Of a DNA stretch of 15,423 nt, positions 1-6,529 are shown in pieces. Under the pieces are notes generated by a model. It did not search any database. It was given only the letters and a program-made list of their open reading frames with translations, and was not told the DNA's origin. How positions within the stretch are numbered: the first letter of the stretch is position 1; each line of letters opens with the position of its first letter. The translations under genes were made by a program, and so were the position numbers. Source of the stretch: CALIZF01 sp046292445 (GTDB lineage Bacteria > Pseudomonadota > Alphaproteobacteria > Rhodobacterales > Rhodobacteraceae); NCBI GenBank assembly GCA_046292445.1, contig JBKBQT010000047.1, forward strand, positions 1 to 15,423, written 5' to 3'.

Positions 1-671
1 TAGAGCGTTTCGGGATCGTCGAGCTGGGCGATCTGCCCCTCGAACATGACCGCGATCCGGTCGGACATCACCAGCGCCTCTTCCTGGTCGTGGGTGACGA
101 GGATGAAGGTGATGCCGACCTGACGCTGCAGCTTGATGAGCTCGACCTGCATCTGCTCGCGCAGCTTCTTGTCGAGCGCCGAGAGCGGCTCGTCGAGCAG
201 CAGCACCTTGGGCTTGAGGATCAGCGCGCGGGCGAGCGCCACCCGCTGCCGCTGGCCGCCCGAAAGCGCATGGGCGGCGCGCTTGCCGAAACCGGCAAGC
301 CCGACCATCTCGAGATGCTCGCCGACCATCCGTGCCTTTTCGGCAGGCGCGATACGCTCGCGCCGCAGGCCGAAGCCGACGTTCTGTTCGACCGTCAGAT
401 GCGGAAAGATGGCATAGGACTGGAACACCATGTTGGTCGGGCGCACGTTGGCCGGCACGCCCTCCATGTCCTTGCCGTCGATGCTGAGCTTGCCCGAGGA
501 CAGATCCTCGAACCCCGCGATGGTGCGCAAGAGCGTGGTCTTGCCGCAGCCCGACGGGCCGAGCAGCGAAAAGAACTCTCCCTGCCCGATCGTCGCGCTC
601 ACCCCGCGCAGGGCGTGATAGTCGCCGTAGTACTTGTGCACGTTCTCGAGCGCGATGAGCGGCTTTTTCAC
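1..671 (-). CDS. ABC importer ATP-binding subunit, polyamine type (PotA/PotG-like), 3' part beyond left edge
   Basis: Cytoplasmic ATPase that would power import through the two permeases encoded just upstream; the family imports spermidine/putrescine or related cations. The 223 visible residues carry Walker A GPSGCGKT (about 38-45), a Q-loop glutamine at 84, signature LSGGQ (136-140), Walker B LLLDEP (157-162) and the switch histidine in VTHDQ (about 194). The usual full length is about 350-380 residues, so the C-terminal TOBE-type regulatory domain lies outside the window. The start is GTG at 671-669, chosen because it overlaps the TGA of the preceding permease (GTGA overlap, translational coupling) and directly precedes the usual N-terminal strand (ALENVHKYYG). 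The ABC assignment is certain. The substrate is inferred from the permeases and from family resemblance. Confidence 0.9.
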   Translation of the reverse strand, partial: MKKPLIALENVHKYYGDYHALRGVSATIGQGEFFSLLGPSGCGKTTLLRTIAGFEDLSSGKLSIDGKDMEGVPANVRPTNMVFQSYAIFPHLTVEQNVGFGLRRERIAPAEKARMVGEHLEMVGLAGFGKRAAHALSGGQRQRVALARALILKPKVLLLDEPLSALDKKLREQMQVELIKLQRQVGITFILVTHDQEEALVMSDRIAVMFEGQIAQLDDPETL

Positions 672-1477
672 AGGAAACCCCCGGTATCCTTCGCCCCGGA
701 CCGGGCGATGCCGCGGCGGCGGAAATATTCGGCGATAGCCAGCAGCAGGACCGAGAGCGCGACGAGGATCGTGCCGAGCGCCATGATGACGGGCACCGCC
801 TGCGGAAAGCGGAACTGGCTGAAGATGTAGACCGGCAGCGTCGGCTGCGTGCCGGCGAGGAAGAAGGCGATGATGAACTCGTCGAGGCTGACGGTGAACG
901 AGATCAGCAGCGACGAGACGATGCCGGGCGCCACCAGCGGCAGGATGATGAGGCGAAAGGTCGAGACCGGCGTTTCGCCGAGGTCGATCGCCGCCTCCTC
1001 GAGGTTGCGGTCGAGGCTGGCGAAGGCCGAGTTGAGGATGGCGATGCAGAACGGCGTGCAGATCAGCACATGGCCGAGGATGACCGTGACGATCGACAGG
1101 TTCACCCCGAGGGCGAGCAGCACGATCAGCAGCGACACAGCGACGATGATCTCGGGCAGCACCAGCGGCACCATGATGAGGCCCATCAGCGGCCGCTTGC
1201 CGGGAAAGGCATAGCGGCTCGACGCGCGCGCGGCAAAGATGCCGAGCGCGGTCGAGATGACCGCCGCCGAGACCGCGATGATGAGCGAATTCTGCACCGC
1301 CCGCATCAGCGTGACATTGCCCGCCAGCGTGTCGAACCAGCGCGTGGTGAAGCCCGTCAGCGGAAAGGCGATGATCGTCGCGTCGTTGAAGGCAAAGAGC
1401 GGCAGCAGGATGATCGGCGCAAAGAGGAACACGAGGTAGAGGAGCGCATAGATGCGCAGGCCCGCCCCGCCCTTCAC
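668..1477 (-). CDS. ABC importer permease, PotC/PotI type
   Basis: Inner-membrane permease of 269 residues, the normal PotC length, with six predicted membrane segments. The first is at about 8-30. The cytoplasmic coupling (EAA) loop is at about 160-180 (EEAAIDLGETP...LPLVAPG), the surface that contacts the ATPase. The ATG at 1477-1475 overlaps the TGA of the upstream permease gene by 4 bp (ATGA), and its own stop overlaps the GTG of the ATPase gene, so the three genes form one coupled transcription and translation unit. Polyamine specificity is a family-level inference. No substrate-binding protein gene is seen on the upstream side, so it may lie beyond the left edge or elsewhere. Confidence 0.88.
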   Translation of the reverse strand: MKGGAGLRIYALLYLVFLFAPIILLPLFAFNDATIIAFPLTGFTTRWFDTLAGNVTLMRAVQNSLIIAVSAAVISTALGIFAARASSRYAFPGKRPLMGLIMVPLVLPEIIVAVSLLIVLLALGVNLSIVTVILGHVLICTPFCIAILNSAFASLDRNLEEAAIDLGETPVSTFRLIILPLVAPGIVSSLLISFTVSLDEFIIAFFLAGTQPTLPVYIFSQFRFPQAVPVIMALGTILVALSVLLLAIAEYFRRRGIARSGAKDTGGFL

Positions 1478-2580
1478 GCTCGCACCCGTCGCACCGCCGC
1501 CGCCACCGCGAGCGTCGCGGCAACCACGACAGCGAAGGCGGCCAGCGTCGATCCCCCCGCAGCGACGACACCCTCACCCAGCCCGATGATCGCGCGCACC
1601 GACGCCGCAAAGGCCGCCGTGGCGGCCAGCGCCGCGAAGACCAGCGGCATCCGCCCCTCGGCCCAGCCATAGACCGCGCGCCAGACACCCGACAGGGCCC
1701 ATACGGCGAAGATGACGAAGATCACCAGCGCGATGGCCGACAGCGCGATGGCGCTGCCGAGGGGGAAGTTGTCGAGTCGCAGATACTGGAGCTGGATCAG
1801 GTTCGCCACCATCCGCCCCTCGGGCCCGCCGACGAGTTGCGGCGTCACATAATCGCCGATGGTGGGGACGAACACGATCACGATCGCCCCGATCACCCCC
1901 GGCAGCGCCAGCGGCAGGGTGACGCGCCAGAATGTTGTCGCGGCATTCTCGCCCAGATCCTTGCCTGCCTCGAGCAGCGACCGGTCGATCTTTTCCAGCG
2001 CAACGAAGATCGGCAGGATCGCGAAGGGCGCGTAGGCATGGGCGAGCGTGATGACCACCGCATTGACGTTGTAGAGGATGAACGTCAGCGGCTCGTCGAT
2101 CAGGCCGAGGCCCATCAGGCTCGCGTTGACCACGCCGTTGAACCCCAGGATCACCTTCCACAGGAACACACGGATCAGGTAGCTGGTCCAGAACGGGATG
2201 GTGATGAGAAACAGCCAGAGCGACTTGCGGCTGGGCGGCACATAGAAGGACACGAAATAGGCGACCGGAAAGGCGAGCACCACCGTAACCGCCGTCACCG
2301 CCATGGCCACGCCGAGCGAACGCAGCATGACCGCGCGGTAGAGCGGGTCGGACCACGCCTCGACATAGTTCGACAGCGTGAATTGCCAGATGATCGTCAG
2401 ATAGCCGTCGGTCAGAAAGCTGTAGATGACCAGCATGCCGAGCGGCGCGGCCAGCATCACGAGGGCGTAGAGCGCCGGCGGGCTGATGAGCGCAAGGCCG
2501 CTTGCCGCCTCGGACCGGCCCAGCCGGTGGAGCAATCCGCCAGAACTCATCATGCCCCCGAAGCCCGCTGTTCGATGCAC
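1474..2580 (-). CDS. ABC importer permease, PotB/PotH type, with extra C-terminal membrane segments
   Basis: First gene of the importer operon. Residues about 30-305 form a typical PotB-like permease: N-terminal membrane segment at about 32-55, coupling loop at about 204-224 (EAGKDLGENAATTFWRVTLP) and the last normal membrane helix at about 275-297. At 368 residues it is 70-80 longer than the usual 285-300. The excess is a C-terminal tail (about 305-368) rich in Ala and Val with two further predicted membrane segments (about 311-333 and 345-363). The tail stays in frame up to the 4-bp overlap with the next gene, so a frameshift is unlikely. The start shown is GTG at 2580. In-frame ATGs at 2553 and 2550, just after a G-rich stretch, are equally plausible starts. 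Confidence 0.85.
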   Translation of the reverse strand: MHRTAGFGGMMSSGGLLHRLGRSEAASGLALISPPALYALVMLAAPLGMLVIYSFLTDGYLTIIWQFTLSNYVEAWSDPLYRAVMLRSLGVAMAVTAVTVVLAFPVAYFVSFYVPPSRKSLWLFLITIPFWTSYLIRVFLWKVILGFNGVVNASLMGLGLIDEPLTFILYNVNAVVITLAHAYAPFAILPIFVALEKIDRSLLEAGKDLGENAATTFWRVTLPLALPGVIGAIVIVFVPTIGDYVTPQLVGGPEGRMVANLIQLQYLRLDNFPLGSAIALSAIALVIFVIFAVWALSGVWRAVYGWAEGRMPLVFAALAATAAFAASVRAIIGLGEGVVAAGGSTLAAFAVVVAATLAVAAAVRRVRA

Positions 2581-2628
2581 CGTTGCACAGGCGCAACCGC
2601 TTGAAAAGCCCCGCCGGATGCGTTCGCG

Positions 2629-2886
2629 TCAGCGGACGACGGCCTCGATCGCTATGGCCCTTTTGCGCAGCTCGGCGTGCAGCGCCGGCAGCACGCGGCG
2701 CTGCGACGCGGCCGCGCGCAGCGCCGCACCGATGTCGTCTGCGGATGCGCCGGGGTCTACCCGCCAGATCATCCGGCGGGCGACGCCGTCGTCATAGACG
2801 ATCTCGGTCTCGCCGCGGATGGATTGCCGCAGACCAAGGAAATCGAGGGCGCCGGGGGCGCCGTGGAAGGATAGGGTGCGGGCCAT
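2629..2886 (-). CDS. Small hypothetical protein, 85 aa
   Basis: I do not recognise a family. The protein begins MARTLSFHGAPGALDFLGLR and is a soluble, Arg/Ala-rich polypeptide with no signal peptide or membrane segment. The C-terminal half is predicted helical (about residues 47-80). The ATG at 2886-2884 was preferred over a further upstream in-frame ATG (2994) because a GAGAG Shine-Dalgarno-like stretch sits about 10 nt before it, and because the extra 36 residues look like non-coding sequence. It lies 48 bp before the importer operon on the same strand and could be its leader gene. Its upstream region carries the same two-part element as the RTX gene. Function unknown. Confidence 0.6.
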   Translation of the reverse strand: MARTLSFHGAPGALDFLGLRQSIRGETEIVYDDGVARRMIWRVDPGASADDIGAALRAAASQRRVLPALHAELRKRAIAIEAVVR

Positions 2887-2932
2887 TGTGCTGGTCTCTC
2901 GCTGTGCTGCTCTGGACGCTACAATGGGATGT

Positions 2933-2992
2933 GTTGCCGTCCGGTCAACGGGCGCAGGCGCAGGCACCCGGCACCTGTGACTCAGCGGCCAC
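2933..2992 (-). promoter_or_regulatory. Two-part upstream element, copy A (before the 85-aa gene)
   Basis: Read on the minus strand, the outer part is GTGGCCGCTGAGTCACA (2976-2992) and the inner part is TTGACCGGACGGCAAC (2933-2948), separated by 27 nt. The inner part is an imperfect dyad (TTGaCCG-GA-CGGCAA). Both parts recur in the same order and orientation upstream of the RTX gene (6463-6510), matching at 14/16 and 14/17 positions, with a 15-nt spacer there. The inner edge lies 46 nt before the ATG at 2886. The resemblance of the two copies is seen directly. Binding of a common regulator is inference. Confidence 0.45.
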
Positions 2993-3027
2993 AAGATTTT
3001 GCGTCATGGCCACAGTCGCCTCCATGC

Positions 3028-3055
3028 AAAAGGCCCGCCCCGAAGGGCGGGCCTT
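3028..3055 (-). terminator. Rho-independent terminator of rplM-rpsI
   Basis: On the minus strand an 11-bp perfect GC-rich stem (3045-3055 with 3030-3040) closes a TTCG tetraloop and is followed by a short T-run (TTTT spanning the stem foot and 3028-3029). It begins 23 bp after the rpsI stop codon and precedes the 85-aa gene's upstream region. A C(UUCG)G loop is exceptionally stable, and the position fits termination of a ribosomal protein operon. Confidence 0.9.
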
Positions 3056-3078
3056 GCAGCGCCGCGAAGCGGCGCCGA

Positions 3079-3576
3079 TCAGCGCTTGGAGAACTGGAAG
3101 CTGCGGCGGGCCTTGCGCTTGCCGTATTTCTTGCGCTCGACCACGCGGCTGTCGCGGGTCAGAAACCCGGCCGCCTTGAGCGCGCCGCGCAAGGACGGCT
3201 CGTAGAGCTGCAGCGCCTTGGAAATGCCGTGCTTGACTGCGCCGGCCTGACCCGAAAGGCCGCCGCCCGCGACGGTCGCCATCACGTCGAACTGGCCCTC
3301 GACGCCGGCGATCTGGAACGGCTGCTTGAGGATCATCTGGAGCACGGGGCGCGCGAAATAGGCGCTCATGTCCTTGCCGTTGACGGTGACGCGGCCCGAG
3401 CCGGGCTTGACCCAGACGCGGGCGACCGCGTCCTTGCGCTTGCCGGTGGCATAGGCGCGGCCGAGTGCATCGCGCATCGGCTCGCGCGGGGTTTCGGTTT
3501 CGGGCACGGGCATGCCCATGTCCGGGGCGGCGGCGACGGCGGATTGCAGGTCTGCGAGCGAACGGATATCGGCCAT
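3079..3576 (-). CDS. rpsI: 30S ribosomal protein S9
   Basis: Structural protein of the small ribosomal subunit, whose C-terminal tail reaches the P-site tRNA. The protein has 165 residues. The conserved S9 body starts at about residue 36 with YATGKRKDAVARVW and includes GGGLSGQAGAVKHGI. The tail ends in KKYGKRKARRSFQFSKR, the canonical basic terminus with a final Lys-Arg. The N-terminal extension of about 35 residues compared with E. coli (130 aa) is usual in Rhodobacteraceae-type S9. The ATG at 3576 lies 4 nt after the rplM stop, with GGAG inside the end of rplM as ribosome-binding site. It is co-transcribed with rplM. Confidence 0.98.
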   Translation of the reverse strand: MADIRSLADLQSAVAAAPDMGMPVPETETPREPMRDALGRAYATGKRKDAVARVWVKPGSGRVTVNGKDMSAYFARPVLQMILKQPFQIAGVEGQFDVMATVAGGGLSGQAGAVKHGISKALQLYEPSLRGALKAAGFLTRDSRVVERKKYGKRKARRSFQFSKR

Positions 3577-3580
3577 GGCG

Positions 3581-4045
3581 TCATGCGCTCCGGGTGTTCT
3601 TCGGGTTGAGGGCGGCAAGGTCCATCGGCTCGGGCTTCTGCGCCTCGTGCGGGTGGGCGGCGCCGGCATAGATGCGCAGGTTGCGCATCTGCACGCGGCC
3701 GAGGCGATTGCGGGTGATCATCCGCTCGACCGCCTTCTCGATCACCCGCTCGGGGTGGGCGCCCTCGAGGATCTGCCGCGCGGTGCGCGACTTGACCCCG
3801 CCGGGATAGCCGGTGTGCCAGTAATAGCGTTTGTCATCGCGCTTGGCGCCGGTCATCTGCACCTTCTCGGCGTTGATGATGATGACGTTGTCGCCCATGT
3901 CCATGTGCGGCGTGAACGTCGGCTTGTGCTTGCCGCGCAGGAGGTTGGCGACGATCGTGGCGAGGCGGCCGAGAACGACGCCCTCGGCGTCGATCAGGAT
4001 CCACTTCTTCTCGATGTCCGCAGGCGTTGCGGTGAAGGTTTTCAT
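3581..4045 (-). CDS. rplM: 50S ribosomal protein L13
   Basis: Large-subunit assembly protein, 154 residues, the normal length for alphaproteobacteria. Family marks include the start MKTFTATPADIEKKW, the strand VVLGRLATIVANLLRGK, GDNVIIINAEKVQMTG with YYWHTGYPGG, and the signature RNRLGRVQMRNLRIY followed by AHPHEAQKP. The ATG at 4045 is preceded by an AGGGA ribosome-binding site about 8 nt upstream. A longer in-frame extension to 4132 was rejected because it has no L13 similarity. It is first in the rplM-rpsI operon, and the probable promoter is at 4104-4132. Confidence 0.98.
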   Translation of the reverse strand: MKTFTATPADIEKKWILIDAEGVVLGRLATIVANLLRGKHKPTFTPHMDMGDNVIIINAEKVQMTGAKRDDKRYYWHTGYPGGVKSRTARQILEGAHPERVIEKAVERMITRNRLGRVQMRNLRIYAGAAHPHEAQKPEPMDLAALNPKNTRSA

Positions 4046-4103
4046 GGGCGTCCCTGGGGTTGGGTCGGGCACGCAAAGGCGCCCCCGGATTCGCGGATGG
4101 CGG

Positions 4104-4132
4104 TGTATGGCGCAGGCCCGCGCGCAGGTCAA
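4104..4132 (-). promoter_or_regulatory. Probable sigma-70-type promoter of rplM-rpsI
   Basis: On the minus strand, TTGACC (4127-4132) and CATACA (4104-4109) are separated by exactly 17 nt. The -10 box ends about 58 nt before the rplM ATG, with no gene between. Housekeeping promoters in this bacterial group often show a good TTGAC and a weaker -10. The -35 box lies in the loop of the hairpin at 4116-4145. Confidence 0.55.
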
Positions 4133-4151
4133 GCCGCGCGCGGGCGTTTTT
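4116..4151 (+). terminator. Terminator-shaped hairpin overlapping the rplM promoter
   Basis: A perfect 10-bp inverted repeat (GCCCGCGCGC at 4116-4125 and GCGCGCGGGC at 4136-4145) with a 10-nt loop is followed on the plus strand by G and five T. In form it is a plus-strand intrinsic terminator, yet no plus-strand gene precedes it. Read on the minus strand it lacks a T-run, so it would not be a canonical terminator for the RTX gene, which ends at 4200. It could block antisense transcription. Structure is seen directly; role is uncertain. Confidence 0.4.
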
Positions 4152-4199
4152 CGTCCGTCCGGGCAACGGGTTACGAATGCGGTATTCAGATACCCCAGA

Positions 4200-6377
4200 T
4201 CACAGGATCAGATCGCTCTGGTCGAACGTGGCCAGCGTCACCCCGACCAGCGTCACCGAGTTGCCCCCGAAACTCAGCCGCAGCCCCGCGCCCACCTCGC
4301 GCGCGATCAGCGTGGTGCCGAAGGTCAGGCCGAAGCCGGTGAAATCGAGCCGGTCCTGCCCAGGGGTGAAATCGGTGATGCGGTCGTCGCCGATGGCCCC
4401 TTCGGCATTGAAGGCGGTGAACATGAACGTATCGCGCCCCGCCCCGCCCGTCAGCGTGTCATTGCCCGAGGCGCCGACGAGCGTGTCATTGCCGCCGCCG
4501 CCGAAGAGCCGGTCGTTGCCCTGCCCGCCGAGCAGCGAATCGTTCCCCGCGCCGCCGAACAGCAGATCGTCGCCGAGCGCACCGGCGAGGATGTCGTTGC
4601 CGCCGTCGCCCTTGAGCGTATCGTCGCCGCCCCCGCCGTTGAGGATGTCGTTGCCCTTGCCGCCGTTCAGGTTGTCGTTGTCGTCGCCGCCGTAGAGCGC
4701 ATCGTTGCCGTCGCCGCCAAAGATCGTGTCGCGCCCGGCGCCGCCCTCGATCGTGTCGGCGCCGCCGCCGCCGGCCAGCCGGTCGTCGCCGGCGCCGCCA
4801 TAGATGGTGTCATTCCCCGCCTTGCCGTCGATCCGGTCGTTGCCCTCGCCGCCGTCCAGCAGATCGTTCCCCGGCCCGCCGTCGATCACGTCGTCGCCCG
4901 CGCCGCCGAAGATCTGGTCGTTCCCCGCCTGGCCCTTGAGCGTGTCGTTCCCCGCGCCGCCGTCGATCGTATCCGCGCCCTTGCCGCCCTCGGCGCTGTC
5001 GTTGCCCTCGCCGCCAAAGAGCCGGTCCGCCCCGTCGCCGCCGAGGAGCGTGTCGTTGCCCGCATCGCCCGAAAGCTGGTCCGCGCCCGGCCCGCCGTCG
5101 AGCCGGTCGTTTCCATCGCCCCCCGACAGCAGGTCGTCGCCGCCGAGGCCCCGCAGGATGTCGTTGCCGCCATTGCCGCGCAGCACGTCGTCGCCCGGCC
5201 CGCCGGACCGGTTGTCCGGGCCGTTGCCGCCGATGAACACCGAATCCGGCCCCTTGATGACCACGCCCTTGACCTTGCCCTGCTTCGTCGGCGGCATGTC
5301 GTCCACGAAGTTGAGCATCACGCGCCCGTCCGGAAGCTTCACGAAGCTCGGGTCGAACTGGTCGTAGACCACGTTGGCGGTGGCGAGGATCGGGTCGGTT
5401 ATCTTCTGCCCGGTGCGGGTGTAGTAGGCGACATAGACGTCCGTCCCGCGGTTGACGATCCCGCTGACGGTCACGCCGAAGGCCACAGCGATGGTGCCGT
5501 CGTCGAGCTGGATCGCGTGATGCCGGCCGTCGAAGCGCGCCGCGCCGGCGACCGCGGCCTCGAGATCGACCACCGATCCGACCGGCGCGCCGCTGGCGTT
5601 GAACCGCGCGAGCTTCAACGCCCCGTCCTGGAGGAACACCACCCCGAACCCGCCGCCATCGAGCGCAAGCAGCGTCGTGTCCGGCCGCCCGATGGGCAGG
5701 CTCCCGGACGCAACGGTGATCGGCCCCCCGAGCGCATTGCCGTTCGCGGCAAAGCGCTGGACGCTCACCGCGGCGGTCGTCTGCCAGCCGAGCACCACCG
5801 TGCCGTTGTCGAGCGTCACGAGATCGGCCGGGTTGCCGGGAAAGCCGGGGATCAGCGTCGGGGTTCCGATGGCCGTGCCGTCGGCGGCATGGAACTGCAC
5901 CCGCCCCTCGCGGCTGCTCACGCCGTTCACCGTCTCGCGTTCGGTCACGACCGAGACAAAGCCGGTGCCGGTGCCGTGCAGGGTCGGGAAATCGTCCATC
6001 CAGCCGGCAAACACCTCGACCGGCCCGCCGACCGGCGCGCCCGCCGCGCCATAAACCTGCACGGTGAACCGCTCGTCCTCGAGCAGGTTGCCGACAGGGC
6101 GATTGTATCCGACGACGAAGCCGCCGCCGCCGAGCGCCGCGATCGCCGGTTCGCGCACGCCGTAGGTGAAGAAGGTGCCATAGGGGATGCCGGTCAGCTG
6201 CGCGACCTCGGTCACCGCGCCGTTGGCCGGGTTGAACAGCGCCACATAGACCGCGCTGTAGCTCTGATAGGCGACGGCGACGCGGCCATTGGTCAGCGCG
6301 GCGTAGCGCGCCACCGAGACGTCTTGGGGCAGGCTTGCAAGGCCAAGGGCGAATTCCGGGCTCTGGATGCCGATCAT
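4200..6377 (-). CDS. RTX-type calcium-binding protein with N-terminal beta-propeller-like repeats, type I secretion candidate
   Basis: Probably an exported surface or extracellular protein of 725 residues. There is no N-terminal signal peptide. Residues about 31-377 contain seven copies of a strand-rich motif (Gly-rich turn, then VxVxF-like strand, then a strand ending GAPVGGP-like) spaced 51-57 residues apart, as in a seven-bladed propeller. Residues 383-652 are 30 consecutive nonapeptides of the GGxGxDxUx type, which bind calcium after secretion. The last 70 or so residues (DRITDFTPGQDRLDF ... DQSDLIL) resemble the C-terminal signals of type I secreted RTX proteins. No catalytic domain is recognised, and no TolC/HlyB/HlyD-like exporter gene lies nearby. 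The ATG at 6377 begins just after an upstream region with a two-part element (6463-6510). Adhesin or matrix roles are possible but unsupported. Confidence 0.88.
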   Translation of the reverse strand: MIGIQSPEFALGLASLPQDVSVARYAALTNGRVAVAYQSYSAVYVALFNPANGAVTEVAQLTGIPYGTFFTYGVREPAIAALGGGGFVVGYNRPVGNLLEDERFTVQVYGAAGAPVGGPVEVFAGWMDDFPTLHGTGTGFVSVVTERETVNGVSSREGRVQFHAADGTAIGTPTLIPGFPGNPADLVTLDNGTVVLGWQTTAAVSVQRFAANGNALGGPITVASGSLPIGRPDTTLLALDGGGFGVVFLQDGALKLARFNASGAPVGSVVDLEAAVAGAARFDGRHHAIQLDDGTIAVAFGVTVSGIVNRGTDVYVAYYTRTGQKITDPILATANVVYDQFDPSFVKLPDGRVMLNFVDDMPPTKQGKVKGVVIKGPDSVFIGGNGPDNRSGGPGDDVLRGNGGNDILRGLGGDDLLSGGDGNDRLDGGPGADQLSGDAGNDTLLGGDGADRLFGGEGNDSAEGGKGADTIDGGAGNDTLKGQAGNDQIFGGAGDDVIDGGPGNDLLDGGEGNDRIDGKAGNDTIYGGAGDDRLAGGGGADTIEGGAGRDTIFGGDGNDALYGGDDNDNLNGGKGNDILNGGGGDDTLKGDGGNDILAGALGDDLLFGGAGNDSLLGGQGNDRLFGGGGNDTLVGASGNDTLTGGAGRDTFMFTAFNAEGAIGDDRITDFTPGQDRLDFTGFGLTFGTTLIAREVGAGLRLSFGGNSVTLVGVTLATFDQSDLIL
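4422..5231 (-). repeat. 30 tandem RTX nonapeptide units (27 bp each)
   Basis: This 810-bp block encodes residues 383-652 of the RTX protein as exactly 30 nine-residue units in one unbroken register. Most units carry G-G-x-G-x-D in the first six positions, and 23 or so keep an aliphatic residue at position 8. Degenerate units include the second-position variants (GNGGND, GLGGDD, GKAGND, GALGDD, GASGND) and GGDDND. Each pair of units forms a parallel beta-roll turn with calcium between turns. DNA units are similar but not identical, which is repetition at the protein level rather than recent slippage. Confidence 0.92.
5247..6287 (-). repeat. Seven-fold degenerate N-terminal repeat of the RTX protein
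   Basis: Within residues 31-377 a motif of the form DGGxxVxF, a variable loop, then VxVxxFNAxGAPVGGP recurs with starts near residues 31, 84, 137, 190, 241, 292 and 349 (spacings 53, 53, 53, 51, 51, 57). Clear examples are GGGFGVVFLQDGALKLARFN followed by ASGAPVG, and NGTVVLGWQTTAAVSVQRFA followed by ANGNALGGP. Seven evenly spaced strand pairs suggest a closed seven-bladed propeller. That fold is inferred from periodicity, not demonstrated. Confidence 0.6.
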
Positions 6378-6462
6378 GGCGGAAACTCTCGTTGATCTGT
6401 GTTCGATGCACGGCGGTGCTCAGGGCGTGCTAGCGCAGCCTCCGGGCAGTCGCACAGAAAAA

Positions 6463-6510
6463 GTTGCCGGGCGGTCAATGGCGCGCGAATGCCCGTGACG
6501 CAGCGGCAAC
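6463..6510 (-). promoter_or_regulatory. Two-part upstream element, copy B (before the RTX gene)
   Basis: On the minus strand GTTGCCGCTGCGTCACG (6494-6510) is followed after 15 nt by TTGACCGCCCGGCAAC (6463-6478). The inner edge is 85 nt before the RTX ATG. Copy A at 2933-2992 has the same parts in the same order with a 27-nt spacer. The half-site TTGCCG or its complement appears in both parts. TTGACC resembles a -35 box, but there is no -10 box at the standard spacing (GTGCGA at 17 nt), so I read this as an operator or an alternative-sigma element rather than a plain sigma-70 promoter. Confidence 0.45.
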
Positions 6511-6529
6511 AGCGGCCTTCGGCGCCGCC

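Noticed and set aside
4422..5231. Regular 27-bp periodicity that could be taken for a CRISPR-like or satellite array
   Set aside because: The units are in frame, differ in sequence and encode RTX nonapeptides. There are no constant repeats separated by unique spacers.
3831..6395. Very long plus-strand open frame of 854 codons across rplM and the RTX gene
   Set aside because: It is the antisense shadow of rplM and of the repetitive RTX array, whose regular GC-rich codons remove stops on the other strand. The translation is low-complexity Val/Ala/Arg repeats with no family resemblance.
6463..6478. TTGACC in the shared inner element as an ordinary sigma-70 -35 box
   Set aside because: Neither copy has a credible -10 box at 16-18 nt (GTGCGA for RTX, ATTGTA for the 85-aa gene), so it is recorded as an operator-like element instead.
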